Assembly: GCA_021849995.1 (NCBI GenBank)
Contig: JAJZSC010000124.1
Span: forward strand, 1 to 7,862
Origin: Bacillota bacterium
Lineage (GTDB): Bacteria > Bacillota > Desulfitobacteriia > Desulfitobacteriales > Desulfitobacteriaceae
Direction: 5' to 3'
DNA length: 7,862 bases
Below the pieces are notes generated by a model. The model had not been told where the DNA came from. It did no database searches and was given only the letters and a program-made list of their open reading frames with translations. The translations under genes were made by a program, and so were the position numbers. Numbering within the stretch: the stretch's first letter is position 1; each line of letters opens with the position of its first letter. Positions 1-5,993 of this stretch are shown here, in pieces.

Positions 1-220
1 AGGGAAAAAGCTTAACTTTTTAAGAGGATTTTCACCAGGGGGCTACCTTTCTTTTTTTAACAACTATGATAAGAATAAAGCCTGTTTACTATAAAATTTG
101 TTATATATTTTTTCATTAGCTTAATAAACAAAGATAGTAAAATAAAGCTTAAAAAGACAAATTATAAAAATTAAATAATTCAAGAAAGCTAAGCAGGAAT
201 ATCAGAATAGGTGTCGTATA
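1..220. other. AT-rich intergenic leader, no gene
   Basis: No convincing coding frame is visible in either direction in this very AT-rich stretch. A weak possible terminator for an upstream + strand gene lies at about 37-58: AGGGG (37-41) can pair with CCTTT (46-50) using two G-T pairs, followed by C and seven T. An A/T-only style stem AAAAAG/CTTTTT (5-10 with 16-21) is also present. Neither is strong. The 9-mer AAAGCTTAA occurs twice (7-15 and 144-152), which is unremarkable at this base composition. Confidence 0.5.
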
Positions 221-226
221 TATAAT
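221..226 (+). promoter_or_regulatory. Candidate -10 box for the gntR gene
   Basis: TATAAT, a perfect match to the sigma-A -10 consensus, would place transcription start near 232-234, at the left edge of the palindrome at 233-246. A repressor bound there would block initiation. No good -35 hexamer is seen 16-18 bases upstream (around 198-203), so the promoter would have to be weak or activator-aided. In such AT-rich DNA a chance TATAAT is quite possible. Confidence 0.35.
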
Positions 227-232
227 TATAGA

Positions 233-256
233 GATTGTATACAATCAGTACACAAT
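233..256 (+). promoter_or_regulatory. Putative GntR operator O1 (palindrome plus extra half-site)
   Basis: GATTGTATACAATC at 233-246 is a perfect 14-bp palindrome. Its core TTGTATACAA fits the FadR-subfamily operator pattern (t.GTa..tAC.a). An additional half-site, GTACACAAT at 248-256, matches GTATACAAT (237-245) at 8 of 9 positions and is displaced by 11 bp, about one helical turn. The site lies between the candidate -10 box and the ribosome binding site of the GntR gene, which suits autorepression. A near copy occurs at 969-981. Binding by this particular regulator is inferred from motif class and position. Confidence 0.75.
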
Positions 257-264
257 AGCGAAAA

Positions 265-275
265 AAAGGAGGTGA
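265..275 (+). promoter_or_regulatory. Ribosome binding site that decides the gntR start
   Basis: The sequence AAAGGAGGTGA is a near-perfect anti-Shine-Dalgarno match. The in-frame GTG at 272 lies inside this site and so cannot be the start. The TTG at 281 is 8 bases after GGAGG and is the natural start. Confidence 0.8.
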
Positions 276-280
276 ACACT

Positions 281-940
281 TTGACCAAGGAGTCTCGCAA
301 AAATATAGCATACAATTATTTACGGGAAGCCATCTTGACATGGAAACTCCACCCAGGCAGCCCAATTGTGGAACAGGATATCTCAGATCAATTAAGCATT
401 AGTCGAACTCCAGTACGCGAGGCGCTAAAGCTCCTTGAGGCTGAGGGATTAGTCAAGGTCATGCCTCAAAGGGGAACATTTGTATTTGAGTTGTCAACTC
501 AGGATGTTGAGGAGATATTTGCCCTTAGAGAAAACTTGGAAGTCTTGGCATTGCAGGCCGCAATCCAGAGTATTCCTATAGATGAACTTAATAATTTAGA
601 AGCTTATCTTACTACCTTAACTGAGCAAAGTCCGCCCGAACATTTCTTCACCAGTGACAGGCAGTTACATGCTTTAATAGTCGTCAATGGTGGTAACGAA
701 CGTCTCGCACTTTTTCTAGATTCACTCAATGCTCAGGTAGAACAGGTGAGACGTGTTTCAGCCCTCAGGCCTAATCGTTTGGATGTGTCAATGCGCGAGC
801 ATCTCGCGATAGTTCAAGCGATCCAAGCTAGAGATATTATTACAGCTGAAGCTGAGTTGCGCCAGCATATTCGGAATGTCAAGCAGAGCACCTTGGATGT
901 ATGCCGAAATATGTGGTGGCAAGGCACGATAGGGAAATAG
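281..940 (+). CDS. GntR-family (FadR/FCD) transcriptional repressor
   Basis: This is a 219-residue DNA-binding regulator, of usual length for the FadR/FCD group of the GntR family. The N-terminal winged helix-turn-helix (about residues 5-66) contains the signature SRTPVREALKLLEAEGLV at 41-58. The all-helical FCD ligand domain follows (about 75-200) and has the D..H, H, H metal-site pattern at D126, H130, H174 and H196, with spacing typical of FCD proteins that bind a divalent metal and a carboxylate effector. The TTG start at 281 is chosen because the ribosome binding site at 265-275 swallows the upstream in-frame GTG. The gene is transcribed in the same direction as the enzyme genes, and a GTATAC-centred palindrome precedes both it and the AcnX gene. 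It therefore likely represses itself and the cluster until a pathway carboxylic acid binds. The family call is firm. The effector is unknown. Confidence 0.93.
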   Translation: MTKESRKNIAYNYLREAILTWKLHPGSPIVEQDISDQLSISRTPVREALKLLEAEGLVKVMPQRGTFVFELSTQDVEEIFALRENLEVLALQAAIQSIPIDELNNLEAYLTTLTEQSPPEHFFTSDRQLHALIVVNGGNERLALFLDSLNAQVEQVRRVSALRPNRLDVSMREHLAIVQAIQARDIITAEAELRQHIRNVKQSTLDVCRNMWWQGTIGK

Positions 941-950
941 TGACAAGTAA

Positions 951-979
951 TTGTTTATTTATATTTTTGATTGTATACA
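951..979 (+). promoter_or_regulatory. Candidate promoter for the acnX-rraA operon
   Basis: TTGTTT (951-956) and TATACA (974-979) are separated by 17 bases and make a plausible but imperfect sigma-A promoter. The -10 hexamer would lie inside the operator-like palindrome at 969-981, a direct way for the GntR protein to block RNA polymerase. A second reading uses GTGACA (940-945) with TATTTT (962-967). Neither is strong, and the choice is inference. Confidence 0.35.
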
Positions 980-981
980 AC
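969..981 (+). promoter_or_regulatory. Putative GntR operator O2
   Basis: GATTGTATACAAC contains the perfect 10-bp palindrome TTGTATACAA (971-980). It shares the 12-mer GATTGTATACAA with the site upstream of the GntR gene (233-244). Two copies of such a palindrome in the only two regulatory gaps around the regulator, and none seen elsewhere in the window, make this the best candidate operator for the enzyme operon. It lies about 45 bases upstream of the AcnX start. Confidence 0.75.
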
Positions 982-1010
982 TGAAACACTAGCAGCATAC
1001 GAAATGGTCT

Positions 1011-1017
1011 AAAGGAG
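1011..1017 (+). promoter_or_regulatory. Ribosome binding site that decides the acnX start
   Basis: AAAGGAG directly abuts the ATG at 1018, leaving no spacer. The in-frame GTG at 1027 has a 9-base spacing and gives an N-terminus (VELNQEQ...) like that of typical AcnX large subunits. Confidence 0.75.
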
Positions 1018-1026
1018 ATGATTCAG

Positions 1027-2265
1027 GTGGAACTTAATCAAGAACAAAAAGAAATGCTCGAAGGAAAACATGGAGATCCTAAGAAAAAAGCAATGGAAAT
1101 CCTGGTTCAACTTGGAGAAATATATGGAGCTAAAAGAATGGTTCCGATTACAAGCGTTCATATGGCTGGGTCTTCTGTAGTCGTGGCCGGTAAGGCAGGT
1201 ACTAAACTAGTTGAACAGATGGCAGCCCAAGGTGGGGAGTTTGTTCCAGTAACGACCTTGAATTCGGGTGCTTGTGATATGGCTAGTCCTGGAGTAATTG
1301 GATTTCCAGAAGATTTAGTTAAGATGCAAGAAAGATTAACTAATGCTTACTGTGAAATGGGAGCTATCAGCTATCATTCCTGTACTCCATATTATTCTGA
1401 CAATGTTCCTAAGCCGGGGGCGCATGTTGCCTGGGGTGAATCATCGGCAATTATTTTTGCTAACTCCGTACTAGGAGCTCGTACGAACCGTGAAGGTGGT
1501 CCTACCGGACTTGCTGCTGCATTAACTGGTTATGTACCTGAATATGGATTTCATTTAGATGAAAACAGACGAGGCCAAGTTTTGGTCAAAGTGGAGGAAG
1601 TTCCGACAGATATCAATGAGTTTGGTACCCTTGGCTATTACGTTGGTCAGATTTGTGGAGATAGAGTTCCAGTTTTCCTTGGAATTGAAAAGGCAAAGAT
1701 GGATGAATTGAAAATGCTTGGAGCCGCACTTGCTTCTTCAGGTGCTTGTGCTCTATTTCATATCGTTGGGTTAACACCTGAAGCACCAACCTTAGAAGCG
1801 GCTATGGGCGGGCTCGAACCTGAACAAGAAGTTATTTATGGTCTAGAGCAGAAGCGAGAAGCTATGGCTAAGCTTAACAAAGCTCCAAATGACCACGTGG
1901 ATATGGTAGTAATTGGTTGTCCCCATGCCTCCATCTCTGAGCTTCAAGCAATCGCCGAGTTATTTAAAACTAGACGAGTAAAAAAAGGGATACAGGTCTG
2001 GATCCTTACACCCGTTACAACAAAAGCTTTAGCTGAGCGTATGGGGCTTGTGAAGATTATTGAAGAAGCTGGAGCACAGATTGTCTGCGATACTTGCATT
2101 ATCTTAGCACCTATGAAGGAAGTAATGGCAAAAGATGGCCTTTCTTCAGTATCAACGAACTCTGCTAAATTAGCTCACTATGCACCAGGTCAGTGGGGTT
2201 TCAACGTACATTACGGCTCCCTTGAAAGATGTATCGAATCAGCAGTTACCGGGAGGTGGAAATAA
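1027..2265 (+). CDS. Aconitase X catalytic (large) subunit, DUF521
   Basis: This 412-residue protein is the catalytic subunit of a two-piece aconitase X, a cytoplasmic iron or Fe-S hydro-lyase of the aconitase superfamily. Family hallmarks are visible throughout: an N-terminal MLEGKHG-like segment, NREGGPTGLAAALTG at 154-168, HLDENRRG at 176-183, GCPH at 297-300, DTC at 355-357 and NSAKLAHYAPG at 378-388. C119 (in SCTPYY), C298 and C357 are the likely three iron or cluster ligands, assigned by analogy with known AcnX enzymes. Characterised AcnX enzymes dehydrate cis-3-hydroxy-L-proline (bacteria) or phosphomevalonate (archaea). Neither pathway's partner genes are present here, so the substrate is open. 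It ends 3 bases before the small subunit gene and carries that gene's ribosome binding site in its last codons, implying coupled translation and a 1:1 complex. I chose GTG 1027 over ATG 1018 on ribosome binding site spacing. Confidence 0.93.
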   Translation: MELNQEQKEMLEGKHGDPKKKAMEILVQLGEIYGAKRMVPITSVHMAGSSVVVAGKAGTKLVEQMAAQGGEFVPVTTLNSGACDMASPGVIGFPEDLVKMQERLTNAYCEMGAISYHSCTPYYSDNVPKPGAHVAWGESSAIIFANSVLGARTNREGGPTGLAAALTGYVPEYGFHLDENRRGQVLVKVEEVPTDINEFGTLGYYVGQICGDRVPVFLGIEKAKMDELKMLGAALASSGACALFHIVGLTPEAPTLEAAMGGLEPEQEVIYGLEQKREAMAKLNKAPNDHVDMVVIGCPHASISELQAIAELFKTRRVKKGIQVWILTPVTTKALAERMGLVKIIEEAGAQIVCDTCIILAPMKEVMAKDGLSSVSTNSAKLAHYAPGQWGFNVHYGSLERCIESAVTGRWK

Positions 2266-2268
2266 GAA

Positions 2269-2682
2269 ATGAGCACACTTACTTTTACTGGCAAAAGGAT
2301 TGTAGGAGGAAAGGTTGAAGGGGAAGCCTTAGTATGTTCTGAACCAATCTGTTTTCTTGGTGGTGTTGATGTCAATACTGGGATGATAACCGAAAAGGGC
2401 CATCAACTCGAAGGAAAAAGTATGAAGGATAAGATTCTTGTATTCCCAACTGGTAAAGGCTCTACTGGTGGTTCTTATTTGATTTATGAGACTGCAAGTA
2501 ATGGTATGGGTCCATTAGCTATGCTTAATCGTAAGGTAGAAGTTGTAACTGCTATAGGCTGTATTATTGCTGAAATTCCAGTCATAGATAGAATCGAACC
2601 AGATCCGATCGATGTAATCAAAGACGGAGATTATGTCATAGTTGATGCTGACCAAGGCACGATAACTGTCATACAGAAATAA
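2269..2682 (+). CDS. Aconitase X swivel (small) subunit, DUF126
   Basis: This 137-residue protein is the separate swivel-domain subunit that closes over the AcnX active site. The beta-rich swivel fold is suggested by the alternating GVDVNTG (32-38), EGKSMKDKILVFP (48-60) and GKGSTGGS (62-69) segments. Ser65 in the last motif sits where the superfamily places its catalytic serine. The length is normal for a stand-alone small subunit, whereas some AcnX enzymes fuse the two parts. The start ATG lies 3 bases after the large subunit stop. Its ribosome binding site GGGAGG (2251-2256) is inside the upstream reading frame with a rather long 12-base spacing, suggesting translational coupling. The family assignment is secure. 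The reaction is defined only jointly with the large subunit and is unknown. Confidence 0.92.
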   Translation: MSTLTFTGKRIVGGKVEGEALVCSEPICFLGGVDVNTGMITEKGHQLEGKSMKDKILVFPTGKGSTGGSYLIYETASNGMGPLAMLNRKVEVVTAIGCIIAEIPVIDRIEPDPIDVIKDGDYVIVDADQGTITVIQK

Positions 2683-2701
2683 AAACGCTGGAGGGGAAAC
2701 A

Positions 2702-3364
2702 ATGTCGACTCTAAGTAAAGAATACCGTGAGCGCCTAGAAAAACTGTCAACTACAAATATTTCTGACGCTTTGGATAAGTTAGATATTAGAGGAACAGCA
2801 CTCGGAATTCGCCCGCTTTGGGGAGCACCCAAAATCATTGGGACCGCAGTTACGATTAAGATGACTGCGGCTGGTCAGACAAAATCTCAGTATCACCTTG
2901 GAAGTGCTGCCATCGACAGTGCTAGTGAAGGAGATATCATCCTGGTAGATAATGGCGGACGTACAGATGTTTCAGTTTGGGGAGGTATCCTAGCTACCGG
3001 TGCGAAAAAGAAAGGAATAGTTGGGGTTATTGCGGACGGCGCTTGTCGTGATGCAGATGAATATTTGGCTATGAATTATCCGGTTTTTGCCCGGGCTGCA
3101 GTGCCATTAACTGCACGTGGTCGTGTAATCCAAGAATCCTATAATACGATGATCCAAATCGGTGGAGTACAAGTTCGTCCTGGTGATGTAGTTATGGCAG
3201 ATGCTAATGGTGTGGTAGTAATTCCAGTGGAAAAGCTTGATGAAGTCTTAGCTGATGCAGAATTAGTTCTTGAGAAAGAATTACAAATGATGGCAGACAT
3301 AGAAAATGGCTTATCCATGATGGAAGTTGACCAAAAATACCGTTATGAAACAATGCTAAAATAA
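2702..3364 (+). CDS. RraA-like aldolase/decarboxylase, paralogue 1 (G-X20-R-D-X2-E type)
   Basis: This 220-residue protein has the RraA/HMG-CHA aldolase fold. It has the N-terminal TTNISDALDKL segment (17-27), the VDNGGRT loop (82-88), WGG (93-95), GACRD (113-117) and the C-terminal GDVVMADANGVVVIP (161-175). The metal-site motif is G95-X20-R116-D117-X2-E120. Published work found this form in RraA-like proteins with divalent-metal HMG aldolase and oxaloacetate decarboxylase activity, while E. coli RraA lacks part of it and lacks lyase activity. An enzymatic role is therefore more likely than RNase E inhibition. The products would be pyruvate plus an oxo acid, or pyruvate plus CO2. The gene follows the AcnX small subunit after 19 bases with a good GGAGGGG site, so it is in the same operon. 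It resembles paralogue 3 more than paralogue 2 by eye. The true substrate is unknown. Confidence 0.88.
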   Translation: MSTLSKEYRERLEKLSTTNISDALDKLDIRGTALGIRPLWGAPKIIGTAVTIKMTAAGQTKSQYHLGSAAIDSASEGDIILVDNGGRTDVSVWGGILATGAKKKGIVGVIADGACRDADEYLAMNYPVFARAAVPLTARGRVIQESYNTMIQIGGVQVRPGDVVMADANGVVVIPVEKLDEVLADAELVLEKELQMMADIENGLSMMEVDQKYRYETMLK

Positions 3365-3468
3365 TAATAAACATTTCGAAAATTAGCCAGGTAAACAGAA
3401 CTTAAAAAGTTTCAAAATTTAATGCAGAATGAAATTTTTAAAAAGTAATTAACAAGAGAGTGTGAAAA
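3365..3468. other. 104-base gap between RraA paralogues 1 and 2
   Basis: This AT-rich spacer interrupts an otherwise tightly packed operon. It contains a short A/T-only inverted repeat, AAAATTT (3414-3420) with AAATTTT (3432-3438), and a TTTAAT at 3418-3423 resembling a -10 box but without a -35 partner. The downstream gene has only a weak purine-rich site, AAGAGAG (3454-3460), unlike the strong sites elsewhere in the window. It contains no convincing terminator or promoter. Confidence 0.5.
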
Positions 3469-4101
3469 ATGGACAAGAATATCATTGAGCAATTTGCGAA
3501 GATGCCAACAGGAAACTTAAGTGATGCCTTTGGTAAAAAGGGTAATATGGATTGCGGTATTAAACCAGTATTTCCTGAAGCCAGAATGGCTGGACCTGCT
3601 TTCACCGCGAGATTGCAACCAGGAGATAATTTAGGTGCACATATTGCTTTGAATCAAGCTCCTGCTGGTTCTGTGCTTGTACTTGATTTTAGAGGCTATA
3701 CGGGCGCTGGGCCGTTTGGAGAGATCATGGCTTTGGCTTGCCAACAACGTGGTTTGGCCGGAGTTGTTATTAATGGAGCTTGTAGAGATAGCCTCAATAT
3801 CAAGGAATTGGGTTTTCCCGTGTTTGTCAGGGGCCTAAACCCTGGTGGGACTGTTAAAGAGAGCCTAGGAGAAATGAATGTACCGGTTAGCTGCGGTGGA
3901 GTGACAGTTAATCCAGGGGACATTGTGGTTGGAGACGCTGACGGGGTAGTTGTTATTCCACAAGAAAATGCAGAAGCTGTGCTCGAGAAAGCTCAACAAA
4001 TTGTGGTAAATGAGGCAAAAATTATGGAGCTAATCAAGGCTGGCGAATCAACCATGGAGATATTCAAATTTAACGAACTTATAGCTAAGAAAAAAGGGTA
4101 A
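3469..4101 (+). CDS. RraA-like protein, paralogue 2 (E-X20-R-D-X2-N type)
   Basis: This 210-residue RraA-fold protein is the most divergent of the three copies and looks closest to ordinary RraA-like family members. Recognisable parts are TGNLSDAFGKKG (14-25), LDFRGYTGAGPFGE (72-85), NGACRD (102-107), KELGFPVFVRG (112-122) and GDIVVGDADGVVVIP (150-164). The metal-site motif reads E85-X20-R106-D107-X2-N110. The position that is Gly or Asp in characterised enzymes is Glu, and the acidic residue usual three after the R-D aspartate is Asn. VDNGGRT of the other two copies is replaced by LDFRGYT. It could be a lyase with shifted substrate or metal preference, or a non-catalytic partner in a mixed trimer or hexamer. 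It follows the 104-base gap with a weak ribosome binding site and precedes paralogue 3 by 12 bases. The family is sure, the activity is not. Confidence 0.87.
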   Translation: MDKNIIEQFAKMPTGNLSDAFGKKGNMDCGIKPVFPEARMAGPAFTARLQPGDNLGAHIALNQAPAGSVLVLDFRGYTGAGPFGEIMALACQQRGLAGVVINGACRDSLNIKELGFPVFVRGLNPGGTVKESLGEMNVPVSCGGVTVNPGDIVVGDADGVVVIPQENAEAVLEKAQQIVVNEAKIMELIKAGESTMEIFKFNELIAKKKG

Positions 4102-4113
4102 GGAGTTAGAAAT

Positions 4114-4761
4114 ATGCAAAATGAACGAATTGAGCGTTGGCGTAAATTCGGTACATCGAACATCACAGATGCCTTAGATAAGTTAGGTCTGGATGGAGGA
4201 TGTTTGGACATAAAGCCAATCGTGCAGGGAGCTAGAATGGTTGGAACTGCTTACACTGTACACTACATTCCGTGTGGACCTGTAAAAGGTACAGTTGGTG
4301 ACTATATAGATGATGTAAACCCTGGTGATGTTATTGTTATTGATAATGGCGGAAGGACATTTTGTACCGTCTGGGGTGATTTACTGACTCTGTTGGCAAC
4401 CAAAAAAGGGATCGAAGGTACAGTCATTGACGGAGTGTGTAGGGATGTACCTACTATCAGAGAGTTAAAGTACCCGTTATTTTCCAAGGGCCATTTTATG
4501 GTAACTGGCAAAGATAGGGTAGAAGTAGATGCAGTACAAATTCCTGTGACTGTCGGGGGAATCAAGGTCTGCCCAGGGGATATCCTTGTTGGAGATGAGA
4601 ATGGAGTTGTTGTTATTCCCCAAGATAAGGCAGATGAAGTTTACAAGATTGCCGTGGAAATTGATGAAGCAGAAGAAGGTATCGCCAGTTTGATTAGCGA
4701 GGGCTACACCATTCGAGAGGCTAGAAAAAGATACGGCTATCATACCCTTCAACGGAAGTAG
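4114..4761 (+). CDS. RraA-like aldolase/decarboxylase, paralogue 3 (D-X20-R-D type)
   Basis: This 215-residue RraA-fold protein has TSNITDALDKLG (14-25), IDNGGRT (76-82), WGD (87-89), DGVCRD (106-111) and GDILVGDENGVVVIP (155-169). Its metal-site motif is D89-X20-R110-D111, the version reported for the Pseudomonas putida HMG/CHA aldolase. The position three after D111 is Thr114 rather than Glu/Asp. Of the three copies this is the best candidate for a true class II pyruvate aldolase acting on a 4-hydroxy-2-oxo di- or tricarboxylate. The C-terminal tail, ending RKRYGYHTLQRK, is shared in outline with paralogue 1 (QKYRYETMLK) and not with paralogue 2. The ribosome binding site TAAGGAG (4099-4105) overlaps the stop codon of paralogue 2, so the two are tightly coupled. 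A 213-base gap follows. Confidence 0.88.
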   Translation: MQNERIERWRKFGTSNITDALDKLGLDGGCLDIKPIVQGARMVGTAYTVHYIPCGPVKGTVGDYIDDVNPGDVIVIDNGGRTFCTVWGDLLTLLATKKGIEGTVIDGVCRDVPTIRELKYPLFSKGHFMVTGKDRVEVDAVQIPVTVGGIKVCPGDILVGDENGVVVIPQDKADEVYKIAVEIDEAEEGIASLISEGYTIREARKRYGYHTLQRK

Positions 4762-4974
4762 GAAAATATGCCCATGGTCTAGTTTACGGATGTTATCGGG
4801 CAAATTATTAGCTTATGATTAACTGTCTCACTAAACATAACTTCAGCTGCGATAGAGTTGCTTGTCCGTTAGAAAATAACTGGGGGTGGGAGCACACCGA
4901 AAAGCGCAAAATACATAATTATTAGAGATCAGTACCTATTGTTACCTATTTAAATTTTAGGGGAGGAAGATTTT
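4762..4974. other. 213-base intergenic region before tctC
   Basis: This non-coding stretch separates the enzyme block from the transport block. No clear intrinsic terminator is visible; the G-rich patch at about 4881-4894 can form only a short GGTG/CACC pairing without a T run. CATAAT at 4914-4919 could be a -10 box but lacks a -35. Just upstream of the tctC ribosome binding site is an 8-bp direct repeat (4933-4950). A separate promoter for the transport genes is plausible but not demonstrated. Confidence 0.45.
4933..4950 (+). repeat. 8-bp direct repeat with 10-bp period upstream of tctC
   Basis: TACCTATT occurs at 4933-4940 and again at 4943-4950, separated by GT. The 10-bp period puts both copies on the same DNA face, the arrangement many response regulators bind. 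It lies about 25 bases before the start codon, just before the ribosome binding site GGGGAGG (4960-4966). It may be a regulator site, an untranslated RNA feature, or chance. Confidence 0.5.
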
Positions 4975-5964
4975 GTGAAAAAAATTAAAAAGGCGTTGAA
5001 ATTTTCTGTAGTCTTCGGCTTAGTAATATCACTTCTTCTTACTGGTTGTAGTTCTCAGAGCAAGTCAGAGCCTAGTGCTGCAAGTGCAGGAAAAACAAAA
5101 TACCCTGAAAAACCCATTACTATGATTGTTCCATGGGCAGCTGGAGGTGGCACAGATTTAATCTTTAGAAAATTAGCTGACTTGATGTCAAAGGATCTAG
5201 GTCAACCGGTAGTTATCCAAAATGTAAACGGTGCAGGTGGCCAAGTTGGATTTAAGCAGATTGCTAATGCAAAACCAGATGGATATACAGTTGGTGCTAC
5301 TACGATATCAATGCTATTGCAGAAAGCAACTCAACCAGATGGTTTAGGAGTAAATAACTTTACGAATATTGCAATGATAAATCAGGATCCAGCTACGCTA
5401 ACCGTAAAAGCTGATTCTCCCTACAAAGATGTAGCTTCTTTTGTTGAGGCTGCGAAAAAGGAACCCGGAAAGCTGCGCATATCAAACTCTGGGGCTAAAG
5501 GCGTATGGCACGTAGCGTCAATGCTATATGAAAAACAGGCTGGTATCAAAGTTATCCATCTTCCTTATGATGGTGCGAATCCTGCAGCAATTGCTGTTGG
5601 TGGAGGGCATGCTGAAGCTACAACAGCAAGTCCTCCAGAAGTAAAACCCTTAGTAGATTCTGGCAAACTAAAGGTACTTGCCGTAATGGATAATAAACGT
5701 CATCCACTATATCCAAATGTACCAACCCTAAAAGAAAGTGGATATGACTTGTCTTTTGGTGTTTGGAGATCATTAGTTGGTCCTAAAGGTATTCCTGCAG
5801 ATATCACGAGCAAGTTAGAAGCATCTGTCAAAAAAGCTGTTGAAAGTGAAGATTTCAAAAAATTTATGTCTGACAGTGGTTATGGCATAACCTACATGAA
5901 TTCTGCTGATTTAACAAAGTTGATGACTAACCAAGAAAAAGAATTGGCAGAACTTCTAAAGTAA
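4975..5964 (+). CDS. TctC-type (Bug) tripartite tricarboxylate transporter substrate-binding lipoprotein
   Basis: This 329-residue solute receptor is predicted to be anchored to the outer face of the cell membrane. The N-terminus is a lipoprotein signal: lysine-rich residues 1-9, a hydrophobic stretch 10-22, and lipobox LLTG-C with the lipidated Cys at 25. A Ser/Ala-rich linker (26-40) follows. The mature part has Bug-family signatures: YPEKPITMIVPWAAGGGTD (43-61), GQPVVIQNVNGAGG (76-89), PDGYT (101-105) and LPYDGANPAAIAVGGGHAE (196-214). The first two loops shape the carboxylate pocket in the family. The start is GTG, 8 bases after GGGGAGG. Its partner TctB begins at 7578, with the MmgE/PrpD gene between them. 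A stable hairpin after its stop may keep its transcript more abundant than the membrane genes. The ligand is probably a di- or tricarboxylate processed by the neighbouring enzymes, which is inference. Confidence 0.94.
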   Translation: MKKIKKALKFSVVFGLVISLLLTGCSSQSKSEPSAASAGKTKYPEKPITMIVPWAAGGGTDLIFRKLADLMSKDLGQPVVIQNVNGAGGQVGFKQIANAKPDGYTVGATTISMLLQKATQPDGLGVNNFTNIAMINQDPATLTVKADSPYKDVASFVEAAKKEPGKLRISNSGAKGVWHVASMLYEKQAGIKVIHLPYDGANPAAIAVGGGHAEATTASPPEVKPLVDSGKLKVLAVMDNKRHPLYPNVPTLKESGYDLSFGVWRSLVGPKGIPADITSKLEASVKKAVESEDFKKFMSDSGYGITYMNSADLTKLMTNQEKELAELLK

Positions 5965-5993
5965 GGATATCTTATCTTTTTAACATCGTTCAT

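Noticed and set aside
1027..2682. cis-3-hydroxyproline catabolism or archaeal-type phosphomevalonate pathway
   Set aside because: The partner enzymes for either route are absent from the window, and the transporter and lyase neighbours point to carboxylic acids. This cannot be fully excluded without flanking sequence.
2515..2838. Open frames on the minus strand over the coding region (also at 3696-3923, 3993-4211, 4302-4565, 4477-4803, 6158-6349 and 6548-6757)
   Set aside because: Each lies opposite a well-supported conserved gene, shows no recognisable domain, and has no convincing ribosome binding site context. They are shadow frames.
3414..3438. Inverted repeat AAAATTT/AAATTTT as a terminator
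   Set aside because: The stem has seven A-T pairs only with an 11-base loop. It is too weak and expected by chance in AT-rich spacer DNA.
2702..4761. RraA proteins as RNase E inhibitors
   Set aside because: Three copies sit inside a catabolic operon with aldolase-type metal motifs, so an enzymatic role fits better than RNA-decay control.
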